From the NCBI GenBank assembly GCA_026874595.1, contig CM049310.1, positions 41,855,558-41,919,557 on the forward strand: 64,000 bases of DNA, read 5' to 3'. The translations under genes and the position numbers were made by a program. The stretch comes from Sipunculus nudus (taxonomy: Eukaryota > Annelida > Sipuncula > Golfingiida > Sipunculidae). This document shows, in pieces, positions 12,048 through 21,442 of this stretch (positions are counted from its first letter, which is position 1; each line of letters opens with the position of its first letter). The notes beneath the pieces were generated by a model that was given only the letters and a program-made list of their open reading frames with translations, was not told the origin of the DNA and did no database searches.

Positions 12048-12288
12048 TGTAGTAGGATTTGGCAGGATTCCAACGGACTCCAGGAGCCAACCTATGATCT
12101 TTTGGGACCTCGGATCACCCGGACATGCGCAGAAGGCCGAGGGTTTGGACAGCATGAAGACAAGGATTCTTGAATGTGATAATAAAATAATATCCATCCA
12201 CTTGAAACTTGGGTCTTTGCCTTCGACCTCACACAGGTGAGCGAACAGATAGCTCACACATGTGGACGTTATGTAAAATACGTCTACA
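12048..12288 (+). repeat. 3' LTR of element B
   Basis: Direct repeat of 6384-6634, preceded by the polypurine tract at 12034-12047 and followed by the TATA duplication. Confidence 0.9.
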
Positions 12289-12354
12289 TATAGCAGTGTG
12301 GTCACTACCACGGTCACCTGTAGGCGCGTTGACAGGCCGTCGATATGAACGTAC

Positions 12355-12990
12355 TTAATAAAGAGTTTTTTGAGGCTGTGACTCTGACTTGGACCTTTTC
12401 ATAAACGCGGCTTCTTTAACTGCTGTTTCAATGCCGCGGGCTATGTCCATAGCACGTGGTACTGTAAGCTCTGGTTTCATCACCAAGCGTTCTCTCAAAC
12501 GTTCTAAATTACTTTTTTCCACGATCTGATCACGAATCATATCATCTTGCATAGCTTCAAAGTCACACGTGCTAGCAAGTTCACGCAGTGCTGAGACGTA
12601 ATCATCTATCGTCTCGCCGGCAAGCTGGCTGCTCTGTCTGAAACGGTAGCGTTCTGTTACAATATTCACAGCTGGGCTGAAATGTCTTTCAAAAGCCAGC
12701 ATTGATTTGAAATAAACTGAAGCGGACCCTGATTCCCCCGGGAGAGAATAAATTATTCTTAGGCCTTCTGTGCCGAGAGAATGTAGTAGAATGGCCCTCT
12801 GACGGGCTGGTGGTTTTTGTGTAAGTTCACCGGCCACCATATTGTTCTCAAATATACGGCACCAATGCGGCCATGGAACAGCTGGCGGTCCCGGCGAGGT
12901 AAAAACGATTGAGGCGTACCAGAATCTAATACCAGAACCATAGCGAATGTCACTTACTTTTGCACGTAAAGCTAGTTTTCCCCGTCGCCA
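12355..12990 (-). pseudogene. Gag capsid of Gypsy element A
   Basis: This minus-strand frame (up to 219 codons, running into the LTR) matches the Retrotrans_gag pattern: ARQRAILLHSLGTEGLRIIY, HFSPAVNIVTERYRFRQ, GETIDDYVSALRELASTC, QIVEKSNLERLRERL and RAMDIARGIE. It stops at 12355, shortly before the insertion point of element B; the zinc knuckles are on the far side. A natural start is not obvious. Confidence 0.85.
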
Positions 12991-12992
12991 AC

Positions 12993-13206
12993 TGGGGTAT
13001 TTAGTTTGTAACAAACAACTCTAGTATAGTCCAAGATCCTTTATTCGATTTCACAGAAACTTTCAGCGTTCACTATAAAGAACGCCATTATCCCCCTGTT
13101 CGCTTTCCTCCCTTTTACCGTAGAGAATCCAAAGCAATCTTTTTTACAACCATATGCAGTAGGTGGCGACACCACCGTATACTCCACTTATACTTAGATC
13201 ACCACA
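12993..13206 (-). repeat. 5' LTR of Gypsy element A
   Basis: 214-bp direct repeat of 2883-3096. On the minus strand it is followed by the primer-binding-like TGGCGACGGGG (about 12981-12991). The outer flank is GAAG. Confidence 0.88.
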
Positions 13207-13360
13207 GAAGGATAATATCAACCTTATCTATATGAAGCCACGGACTATTTGGTTTAGATGAATTGTCATATTCTGACAACAGAAATGTTTTCATCTTTGT
13301 ACCTGAATATATTGTATCCACTAGGGGATTTCAAGTTGTTTGATTGTCTTTTTGTTCATT
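13207..13360 (+). mobile_element. Continuation of the LINE remnant beyond element A
   Basis: Across the GAAG target duplication the LINE reading resumes with codons for D-N-I-N-L-I-Y-M-K, the expected continuation of the NDLSWK block seen at 2840-2881. Similarity fades after about 100 bp. This shows that A inserted into the LINE. Confidence 0.6.
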
Positions 13361-13897
13361 TAGAGACTGTGACCTAAAATATTTTGTTCATTCACATCAT
13401 CATTTGAGTGTGTAAATGTACTGTACACTATTGATGCGAGAGGCATTTACATGGCAGTATTGCTGTTTGCCAATCGCATATTTTCAATAAAATATGTTTA
13501 AACTAATGTGTTCAGAAAAAATAGTGCACCCATCGGTACAAATATTTTGGATTGTGAATTCATTTTGAGCATATATACTATTTTCCGAGTTTTTATAATA
13601 TTAGGTTGCAGGTGTAAACATAGACTATAAACTACAGCACCGGACAAGCGTTGACCCTTGAATGAATTCGCTGGTCACGTGCTAATCACGTGGCATAGTC
13701 ACGTTGCATTGATAATTTGTTGGTAGGTATTCGTCATGCATTTTAAATGAACTACATTTCTGAGCATTTAAATGATATCTGCAGAAAGCTGTACATTAGG
13801 ACTACTATTAAAAAGAGGATGGTAGCCCTCCCCCAGATTTTCTGTTTCAGTCAAACTGGTAATTTTTTCTCTAATTGTCAGTAATATCCAGTTGATT
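13361..13897. other. Intergenic, nothing recognised
   Basis: AT-rich, with no long open frame or clear repeat. Confidence 0.5.
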
Positions 13898-14008
13898 GTT
13901 AAACACACCGGACTCCATCATGAACAACACAACTATCTTTATTACCGGCAGGGGTCGCCACATACAGAGGTATCTCGTGATACACATTTCACATTATACA
14001 ACATCTCC
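13898..14008 (-). repeat. Possible partial LTR next to a polypurine tract
   Basis: The segment begins tgttaaacacaccgg, contains ctttattaccggcaggggtcg and ends cattatacaaca. It is followed by tctccccttt, a polypurine tract if read on the minus strand. It could be the 3' LTR of Gypsy element C, but no matching copy is seen near 17.9 kb, so this is tentative. Confidence 0.4.
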
Positions 14009-15030
14009 CCTTTGGAATATTTAAAGATTTATCTTAAATAAACATAAAGTGTCCAACAGGCATCGGATAACACGCAAATGTCTCTTCTTAGCTTATGCAC
14101 TCAGAAAAGTAGAGGCTTATTCATTTATCATCAACCAATAGAATTACAGACTCAATAATAGCTTAACTGTTTCCACTTATTACTTTCCACCATCTAATAA
14201 TATCTCCAACGGCACAAAACGTAAACCAACATAATAAAGCTCTTCGCTTCAAAAATTTGAAGTCATCATTAATTCAGGTCCTTCATTGATATTACTGATT
14301 ATTTTTGTAGAACTTTCCAGTTTTTTTTTTTTCTTGATATAAACTTTTTCTCCTATCACGTTTGTACATGATCTGCAATATCCACAGGATACTTTGACTC
14401 TATCTTGAATATCCTATATAGTTGATATTTGAAGTAGAACATGCTCCCAGTTAGGGATTGTTTGAACATGAATCATATTAATACTTCATTTGTTTTATTA
14501 TCGACTGGTAGGATTCAAAATCAAAGTGAGCTTACCCCTCTCCAATTGGTCTCCAAAAAACGAGTTTACACATAATCCTTAAGCTTCAGAATGACTGAAG
14601 TTCATTATCGAACAGTTTCGAAGTGTAGTGTCTATCAGGGTCCCCTCACACGCCAATGGTCCTGGGTTCGAACCCCCATGCAAAATCACATTTTTAACCT
14701 ATTAACCCAAGTAACCCTCTCTCCCATGACCCATTGCTGTAGGCGATAATATTGTAACCACGCTAAAGTTTTAGTGAGTATAAATCAGAGGTTGTCGAAT
14801 TGAAATATTGGAATAACAAGATGTATGCACTTTCTCAACAGAAATTAAACTAAATTTGCAGGTAAGCACATGTGATCGGTGAAAAGCTATATAATTTTAT
14901 ATTCTGAAATACTTTTAATGTTTTAGTGTGAGCTGTGGCACCCGGTCATTTGATTTCGAGAAATTCCCTACAAAATATGTGTGAGAACGTTAACAGAAAA
15001 GATCGACCAAGGCCTGATGACGAACCTAAA
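14009..15030. other. No gene seen; possible tRNA-like SINE fragment near 14640-14700
   Basis: There is no open frame of interest. Near 14670, gggttcgaaccccc matches a Pol III B-box (GGTTCGAnnCC), preceded by a tRNA-like arm, but no convincing A-box or cloverleaf is present. It is most likely a SINE fragment rather than a tRNA gene. Confidence 0.4.
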
Positions 15031-15845
15031 TTAACCGCGGTCTAAGTGAGCGGGAAGAAGAAATTCCCAGGTCAAAGATCGAGGGGCAATCGAAGATTGG
15101 CTAAAAAATACCGTGCTCGTCCGGCATAGAACCCGGAAGCTCTCGCACCCGAAGCGAGAATTATCATTTTTGACCGCTCTACCTGACCTTGTTGACTGAC
15201 TTGTTTGGTCGCTGGTATCTTCTACTGATGAGGTAGTGGCATTTGTTCCTGGTTGGTTTTGAGTAGACGCAGGAATACGATGGCGAGAGAGTTGAGTCGG
15301 GGCTGGTCTTTGAGAGGTAATCCCCTGTGGGGCCGCTGCTGTATCGGATGAGGTTCCGCTGTCTATCCCGATATAGATCAGGGTTGCGCGATTACGCCTG
15401 ATTACACTGCCGTTCTCCATAGAGACCTTATATGATCTTGGATAGTCCAGTTTCTCAACGATTTCTCCATGACGGCCTTGATCTCTAATGTAAACTCTGT
15501 CGCCTGGTTTCAGGCATTGCAAATCTATCACTCTGTGCCTTTTATTGTAGTCCTGTGTGTACTTTTGCTTATACGCCTCCTCCTCTTCCCTGATCTTTTC
15601 CTGGTTCACTAACACAGGTGTAAGATTATGCTCTGCCGTAGGCAGATTTGTGCGCAGCAGACGAGACATGAGAAGCTGTGACGGAGTCTTCCCACTTTGC
15701 AGTGGTGCTGATCTGTACGCCAGTAGCCCCAGGTAGGGATTGGAGTTCTTCTTAATGATGTTCTTAGCCGTCTGTACAGCTCTCTCAGCTGCTCCGTTGG
15801 CCTGGGGGTATCTAGGTGAAGAGGTAACGTTTGTAAACCCCCCAG
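15031..15845 (-). pseudogene. Integrase C-terminal half of Gypsy C
   Basis: The minus strand reads VTSSPRYPQANGAAERAVQ (distal core with the Glu of the D,D-35-E triad), AYRSAPLQSGKTPSQLLMSR, then LKPGDRVYIRDQGRHGEIV and PRSYKVSMENGSVIRRNR, the typical post-core domain. A frameshift near 15830 and the missing first half of the core make it non-functional. Confidence 0.8.
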
Positions 15846-16216
15846 TCCTCAGCGAAGCTCTTGAACTCTGTCATAGTCATAGTCTGTCTTGAGCTCTCTC
15901 ATAGTCTGAGAACTTCTCGCATGCCCATGTTGCTGCTAGTGCTTCCTTTTCTATGACTGCCTATCTCATCTCTGTCTCATTGAGTGATCGTGAGGCATAC
16001 GAAACTGGACGCCGATTTCCCTCTGAATCCGCTTGTAGGAGAACTGCCCCTAGGCCGTACTGGCTGGAGACAGCAGCCACGATGCAGTGTCTATTCGGGT
16101 CATAATGAGCAAGTACTTCTGTCGAGGTTAATTTTGTCTTAATTTTCCCAAATGCGGTTTCCTGTGGTGAATCCCATATCCACTGTTCTTTCTTAAGTAA
16201 CTGACGAAGTGGCTCA

Positions 16217-17145
16217 TTAATTTTGGACAGATTTGGCAGGAATTAAGCCAACTGATTGACCATCCCATTGAACCTCTGCAGTTCTGGGACATTTGTTGGG
16301 GTTGGAAATTCCTGGACAGCCCGTTTTTTCAGGGTCTGCCCCAATGCCTTCTGGCGTTATGATGTGACCCAAGAAGGTTATTTTCTTTTTGGAAAACTCA
16401 CATTTCTCATTAAGGGTTAAACCAGCTTCTTGGAGCTTTGATAGTACTCCCCGCACTCGTTGGTCATGGACTTCCGGTGTTAGCACATGGACCAAAATAT
16501 CGTCCATGTGACAAATCACTCCTTCCAAGCTTTCCAGTATCTGTGACATGGTTCGCTGAACGATTTCGGAAACCGAGCTGATTCCGAACGGAAGTCTGTT
16601 GAAGTGGAACCGGCCATATGGGGTCACGAATGTTGTAAGTTGACGTGATGATGGATCGACGAATTAGCATCCAACTTCGTAAAAACTGTGCTCCCTTGGA
16701 GTTTTGCTAAATTCTCGTTCACAGTTGCCATGGGATGAATTTCACGTTTCACTGCTTTGTTTAATGGCGTCAGGTCCACACAAAGTCTTATCTGGCCATT
16801 TGGCTTTAGTGCTATGACCATTCCTGAACACGACTCAGTAGGCTCTGTCACTGGAGATATCACACCCAGGTTAGTCATTTTAACCAACTGATCCTCGACT
16901 TTTGGGAGCAGAGGATGTGGAACTCTCCGTGAAGTGTACAAGCAGTGAGGCACGGCGTTATCTTCTAATGGAATCTTATAGGCCTCTTTCAGAAGTCCTA
17001 AACCCTTGAATAGCTTTGGAAACTTTTGTTTTAAGTCTGTTGTACTCTCAACACTGTAGACAACAGGATCAGGTTTCAGTAAGTTTAGAGCCTGAATGGC
17101 TGCCTTTGACAAGAGATTCATTGATTGACCTTTTATGATGTACAC
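16217..17145 (-). pseudogene. Reverse transcriptase of Gypsy C
   Basis: Two overlapping minus-strand frames are present. 16624-17145 has VVYSVESTTDLKQKFPKLFK, MVIALKPNGQIRLCVDLTPL and FTKLDANSS. 16217-16627 has MTPYGRFHFNRLPFGISSVS and the catalytic CHMDDILVH, then KKITFLGHIITPEGIGADPE. The segment between KLDANS and TPYGRF (usually 'GFWQIPL...') is scrambled and a frameshift occurs near 16625-16670. Confidence 0.85.
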
Positions 17146-17278
17146 TGATTCTGTGTGTTTGACGATCTCCGATGCTAATATTTGCTTCCTTTATTTCACC
17201 TGTTACCAGATATGATAAGGGCACTCCTCCTGGGCCTTTAAGCTTTGATAAGCATTTATCAACTTTCTGGAATTTAAT

Positions 17279-17638
17279 TCATGAGACTTTCTCTCCGATA
17301 ACTGAAATCTTTGAACCACTATCAAGGTTGAATGCTGTTTTGTTTCCATTGATCTCAATATCAGCTGACCAGAAGATTTCAGAGACTGAGTTCACTTCTC
17401 CCATGAATTTAGACTCTTCGTAATCAACTTCAAATTCTGCAGTTATCTTGGACAAACACGCGACAGCAAGGTGACCTACTTTCTGACATTTGTGGCATGT
17501 GCTGTTTTTTGCTAGGCAATCTTTTTTGCTGTGGTTTCGATCCCTGCCACACCACTTGCACTTAAAATCTTGTGAGTTACTAGCACCTTGTCTTTTTTGG
17601 TTGTTGAGGCTGTTTTTGTTTTGACTGACCTTGTCCAT
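17279..17638 (-). pseudogene. Gag zinc knuckles and protease of Gypsy C
   Basis: Minus strand: two intact-looking knuckles, CKWCGRDRNHSKKDC (CX2CX5HX4C) and CHKCQKVGHLAVAC (CX2CX4HX4C), are followed by FNLDSGSKISVIG, the aspartic protease D-S-G box. A Gln/Gly/Lys-rich linker (17580-17801, out of frame) precedes it in element order. Confidence 0.8.
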
Positions 17639-18324
17639 TTAGACGACCTTGACCTTGTACATGACCTTGACTTTGTTGACGACCTTGACCTTGATATTTC
17701 CTCTCTTTAGACTGCTTATGACGTCCCATATAGGTTTCTGCAGTCTCACCTGTGCCAGAAATAACCTGTTTGTGGGTGTGTGAGACCCCTGCTGCCCGCA
17801 AGAGTTTTCGGATAAAATGTGCCTAAGAACCATACCTTTTTTTTAGGCCTTAGGCCCTGTCATTTCAGACAACGAGCGTCGAACGCACTGCAACTACAGG
17901 CTCAGACTCTTGATGTATTTAATTAACCATGCAGAGGATTAATTGTTTCAAATTTTTGTTGACAGACACAAGATCAGTATAGCATAAATATAAATTCAGT
18001 ACAAAGCAGGATAATTTCCATGATACCTTACAGTAAGCAATTGATCTAGAATAGTATCGGAATATGTAAATATACAGAACATGAAACAAATGTAAAAATG
18101 AAGGTGCTTCAAATCATCTCTCATAACTTAAATAAAGTATCCATTTTAGATAAACACTCTTAACACATTGCAATACAACCCTGCCTTTGGGATATGCCAT
18201 CAAAGGATATAGCCACAGGCGCTTGAATTGCTATTAGTGTAGATTTCGGTTAAATTTGTTACTTTTCTGGGTCATTTCCTTATAACTATAACTAATCTGA
18301 CATTTTCCTAGCGTTTTACACATT

Positions 18325-18604
18325 ACATGGACCATCTCTTATTATTTACTTAATATTTGAGATAGGCAGGCAAGAAGCCCCCTTGTTAGACCCTACAGCC
18401 ATGGCATAGCAACCGAGGACGCGCTTTCTGATTGGTTGATATTTCTACTACTGGGATCCACCGCTGACGTATCATTGGTTTAGCCAATTATGCATGTACT
18501 CCAAATTTAACCAGAAACCGATGTGCCATGGCTCTGGGCCTAACACCGGGTGTCTTGCCTGCCTATCTCAAATATTAAGTTATAATAAAGTTATGGACCA
18601 TATA
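18325..18604. mobile_element. MITE with ~50-bp terminal inverted repeats
   Basis: The left end atggaccat...acttaatatttgagatagg caggcaaga is mirrored at the right end by tcttgcctgcctatctc aaatattaagt...atggaccat. The roughly 180-bp centre has no coding capacity. The target duplication could not be fixed, so the superfamily is unknown. Confidence 0.75.
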
Positions 18605-18970
18605 GTGCGGAAAACGCAAGCTAAATGTCAGATAAGCAATAGTGGCCGCAAGTGTCAAATTTGACAGGAAATAGCGGGAAATTGATTCCCTACGATAAAT
18701 CGTGATCTGCTGTGCTGATTGGGTGTGTGTGTTCCTCGTTCGGAGAAAAATAAGATTCAATCTGCAGGATTCACTCTGGTGCCAAGATACTCGAACGTTT
18801 TCCATAGAAAAAGACAATTCTAGATGAACACAGACCTGTGACATTTAGTCCTTCAGTGGCGTCAATTTAACTTCAAGCTAGAGGGGGGGGGGGTTGACCC
18901 CTTGGGGTATTTTTTAGCAACTTTTTTAAGAGCTGTATTCATGTTCAAATATTTAATTTTTCCATTAAAC

Positions 18971-18975
<5 letters not shown>

Positions 18976-19021
<46 letters not shown>
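18976..19021. repeat. (GT)n microsatellite
   Basis: About 22 GT units. Confidence 0.95.
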
Positions 19022-19024
<3 letters not shown>

Positions 19025-20011
19025 GTATGTATGATGCGTGTGAACCTTCATGTATTTGAGATATTACAGCCAAGTATAAGATTTAAAAATATGGTCACGC
19101 AGAAAGGCAGAAATGAACCAAAAGTCTATCATTCCAATTATTGAAATTTATTTTCTTTTCAGTATATAAATTTTTCTCTGAGAATAGTATAGGGTTCAAC
19201 CTGAAAGGCCGTGATATGTGGGGGATATATACTCCTTGCCCCTATTTTGACGCCCATGTAGTCCTTGAAGAACCCTGTAAATCCAAATGAATTCCGTATT
19301 CCTTACTTGATCAAGAAGAGGTCTGACATTACAGAGCAGCGGCCAGAAAGAATGAAGGTTTAGGCCCGATTACTTAGCCAAGGATTACAAAATCTAGCTT
19401 ATACTACCCGTTTATTATTTGCTATTGCAGACCAGTTTAGTTTCATTACAAGTACAACAAATGGTAATGTCACACAGCTAAGACTGGCTAACCTAGCTTA
19501 ATTTAAACATATATCACAAGAACGCGTCCGTGATGGTTAATATTTTTTATTGAACAGGTCAAAGGAATAACATGCCTGAAGATGATTTGTAAATTAATTA
19601 TCAACAGATTAGATAAAAGTTTATTTCAAACAAAAGTATGTTTGTTAATACTCAAGGAAAACAGAACATTATGTAACGCTGTGTGTAAAGACATAAAAAA
19701 GACGAATATTGTTTTTTATTTAGCAATATTAGGGTCCGTTTCCTTCATTATAGATATACATTTTAAATTCCAAAAGCACATCTAAAAAGGTTATTCGCCA
19801 TAAGGCAGCAATAACTCTATATATGTTTTTCGGCATTGAACGTTGAAGTAACTTCAGATATAAGTGATGTTTGGTAACAGTCATGGTTTATTTTCGACGT
19901 ACTGTTATCCGTATGAGGCATGCAAGGCTGCGTGCCCCTTGTGCTCCAAAACATCAAAAAGAGATACTCGCAGTGCGTTTTGCTGCACTAACAAATGTTT
20001 ATGCACTAACG

Positions 20012-20076
<65 letters not shown>
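20012..20076. repeat. (TA)n microsatellite
   Basis: About 32 TA units. The overlapping open frames in this area are artefacts of the repeat. Confidence 0.95.
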
Positions 20077-20078
<2 letters not shown>

Positions 20079-21246
20079 CTTTTATCCATATAGTACCTTG
20101 CGTATTGTTCCGAGTTGGCGGTATAAGTTTTAGTAAGGAGTAGCAGTCTATAACGGAGACTGAGTAATCGTTAATAAAACGAGTAAAATTAGCTATCAAA
20201 TGTTGTTCCACAAGTTTCATAGGACTTTTGGCTAGTCTGCTAGGGGCCAAACTCGGGACGCAATTCTCCATCGTGTGAGAGGGGCTTCATACACACACAC
20301 ACACACACATTCAGTAACAAATTCATCCAGCAAAGTTAAATGCACTCCACATTCGTGTGTAAAATAGTCAATGTTGCATATATTTTCAGAATATTTATTT
20401 TCTCTATAAATTATCTTTGTTACACGTAACGACATGAAAAACTATAGCTCATCCTACAGGAAAATTCCATTCCCTGGCATCAGTCCTTTATTCTTATCAA
20501 TCCTCTCACCTTATCAAAATCACATTTTTTTTCAAAACTTGTGTTTTTTCTTATGACAAATCAAAGGAAAATTTGCGACTTTAATTTCGTTAGGACACTC
20601 ACGGCCCAGAAATAAAATATGTGAATTTATTTGTTTCCTTGCCTTCATCCTGTACATCTCTGTAGGTCTGTTTTTTTTAATTCAGTCTGTTTCATTTCTC
20701 TATGGTTATTTAAAAGAGTCTTTTGAATAGCACGTGTCTTCCTCAGCGGCTTTTCTAGGTTTATTTTAAGTTAATATTTTTGGACTTTTGTGTTCCCGTA
20801 GTGTCAAAGTATTAGTTATTGCCTTCCTCATGAGCTTGTCCAACTGTTAATAACGTTTGGTCTGTTGTATTGGTTTTAGGTTGTATTGTATGGTTTCCCC
20901 AACTTATACGCGAATTTTCTGTCATTATACCTCTGGTAAGTGGCGAGAGGTATAAAACTTTATCCTTGGTTTGTCTGCAGGCATACATTCGAGAAAACGC
21001 TTTAAAAGGATATTGTTGAAAATCGTGGAGGGTTAGGAATATACCCAATTAACGATTCATTAAATTTCAGAATTAATCTGGTTCACCGTAAAAATATAAT
21101 TTTATTTTGGATTATATCCCATTTTACAGCTATTTTATTATAATAGGGCTATTGATCGCAATTAGCGGGATATGACGTCTTGTTTATATTATTTTACCCG
21201 CTATTTTTGTAGTGCCTTATAGATAATTGCATTCTTGTGTGGATTT

Positions 21247-21442
21247 TTAACTTTTCTCTTTTTGAAACACCTTCAGCTTATCTTCCATGAATCTTTTCAC
21301 ATCTTTTGGAGTCTTTGGTCCATCGACTTCAACTAAGATTCGGGTGTACAACCTTTTCTTGTCCAGCGACAGGATCTTGTACTTGACGGAGTTTATGCCA
21401 TCATATTTATAGAATTTATGAACCCAATGAACGTCCCCAAAA
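21247..21442 (-). CDS. Galactosyltransferase-family gene exon 6 (terminal)
   Basis: Acceptor ctgtatttcag|TTTT, phase 2 in, stop TAA at 21247-21249. Encodes DGINSVKYKILSLDKKRLY and a lysine-rich C-terminus. It is the closest match to the paralog exon at 223-448. Confidence 0.9.

Larger units (their letters stand above)
6384..12288 (+). mobile_element. Non-autonomous LTR retroelement 'B', plus strand, inserted into Gypsy A
   Basis: Direct LTRs lie at 6384-6634 (251 bp) and 12048-12288 (241 bp). Both begin TGTAGTAGGATTTGGCAGG and end ...ATACGTCTACA, with a 4-bp TATA duplication outside (6380-6383, 12289-12292). After the 5' LTR comes a primer-binding-like TGGCGACGACGG (6636). Before the 3' LTR is the polypurine tract aagagggggaggaa (12034-12047). 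The 5.4-kb interior holds one broken gene (8432 to about 10300) and long non-coding parts. I find no protease, reverse transcriptase, integrase or zinc knuckle, so it would have to be mobilised by another element. A begins its primer site with the same TGGCGACG, so an A-like element is a possible donor (inference). Confidence 0.85.
2882..13206 (-). mobile_element. Ty3/Gypsy LTR retrotransposon 'A', minus strand, split by LTR element 'B'
   Basis: Two similar 214-bp LTRs (2883-3096 and 12993-13206) bound a minus-strand element. Next to the right LTR the primer-binding site reads TGGCGACGGGG; next to the left LTR is a purine tract (caggggagaa on the minus strand). Target duplications are GAAG at 2878-2881 and 13207-13210. 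In element order it encodes gag capsid (12355-12990), zinc knuckles (6134-6325), protease (about 5794-6012), reverse transcriptase/RNase H (about 4380-5560) and integrase remnants (about 3145-4260). LTR element B (6384-12288) sits between capsid and knuckles; without it A would be about 4.4 kb, short for the family. Frameshifts, stops and a truncated integrase core make it inactive. It lies inside the LINE remnant. Confidence 0.85.
15031..17850 (-). mobile_element. Ty3/Gypsy retrotransposon 'C', minus strand, internally deleted
   Basis: In element order on the minus strand: gag knuckles and protease (17279-17638), reverse transcriptase (16217-17145), RNase H start (about 15890-16130), and integrase end (15031-15845). 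The RNase H start (GLGAVLLQADSEGNRRPVSY) runs to about 15890 and is joined almost at once to the distal integrase core (SFAEDWG, YPQANGAAERAV, with the catalytic glutamate). The rest of RNase H, the integrase zinc domain and the first catalytic residues are therefore deleted. Stops and frameshifts are scattered through it. No pair of LTRs was found. Confidence 0.8.
18605..21246. other. Intergenic between Gypsy C/MITE and the galactosyltransferase 3' end
   Basis: No gene seen. It contains a (GT)n run (18976-19021), a (TA)n run (20012-20076) and a short (CA)n near 20290. TTTATT at 21101-21106 reads AATAAA on the minus strand, about 140 bp past the stop of the galactosyltransferase gene, so it may be its polyadenylation signal. 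Confidence 0.55.

Noticed and set aside
14640-14700. Possible tRNA gene (gggttcgaaccccc)
   Set aside because: Only a B-box-like arm is present; no acceptor stem, A-box or anticodon arm could be paired.
19864-20271. Frames rich in Tyr/Ile repeats
   Set aside because: Artefacts of (TA)n translation. The same applies at 24833-25152, 28977-29198, 31015-31212 and 33791-34119.
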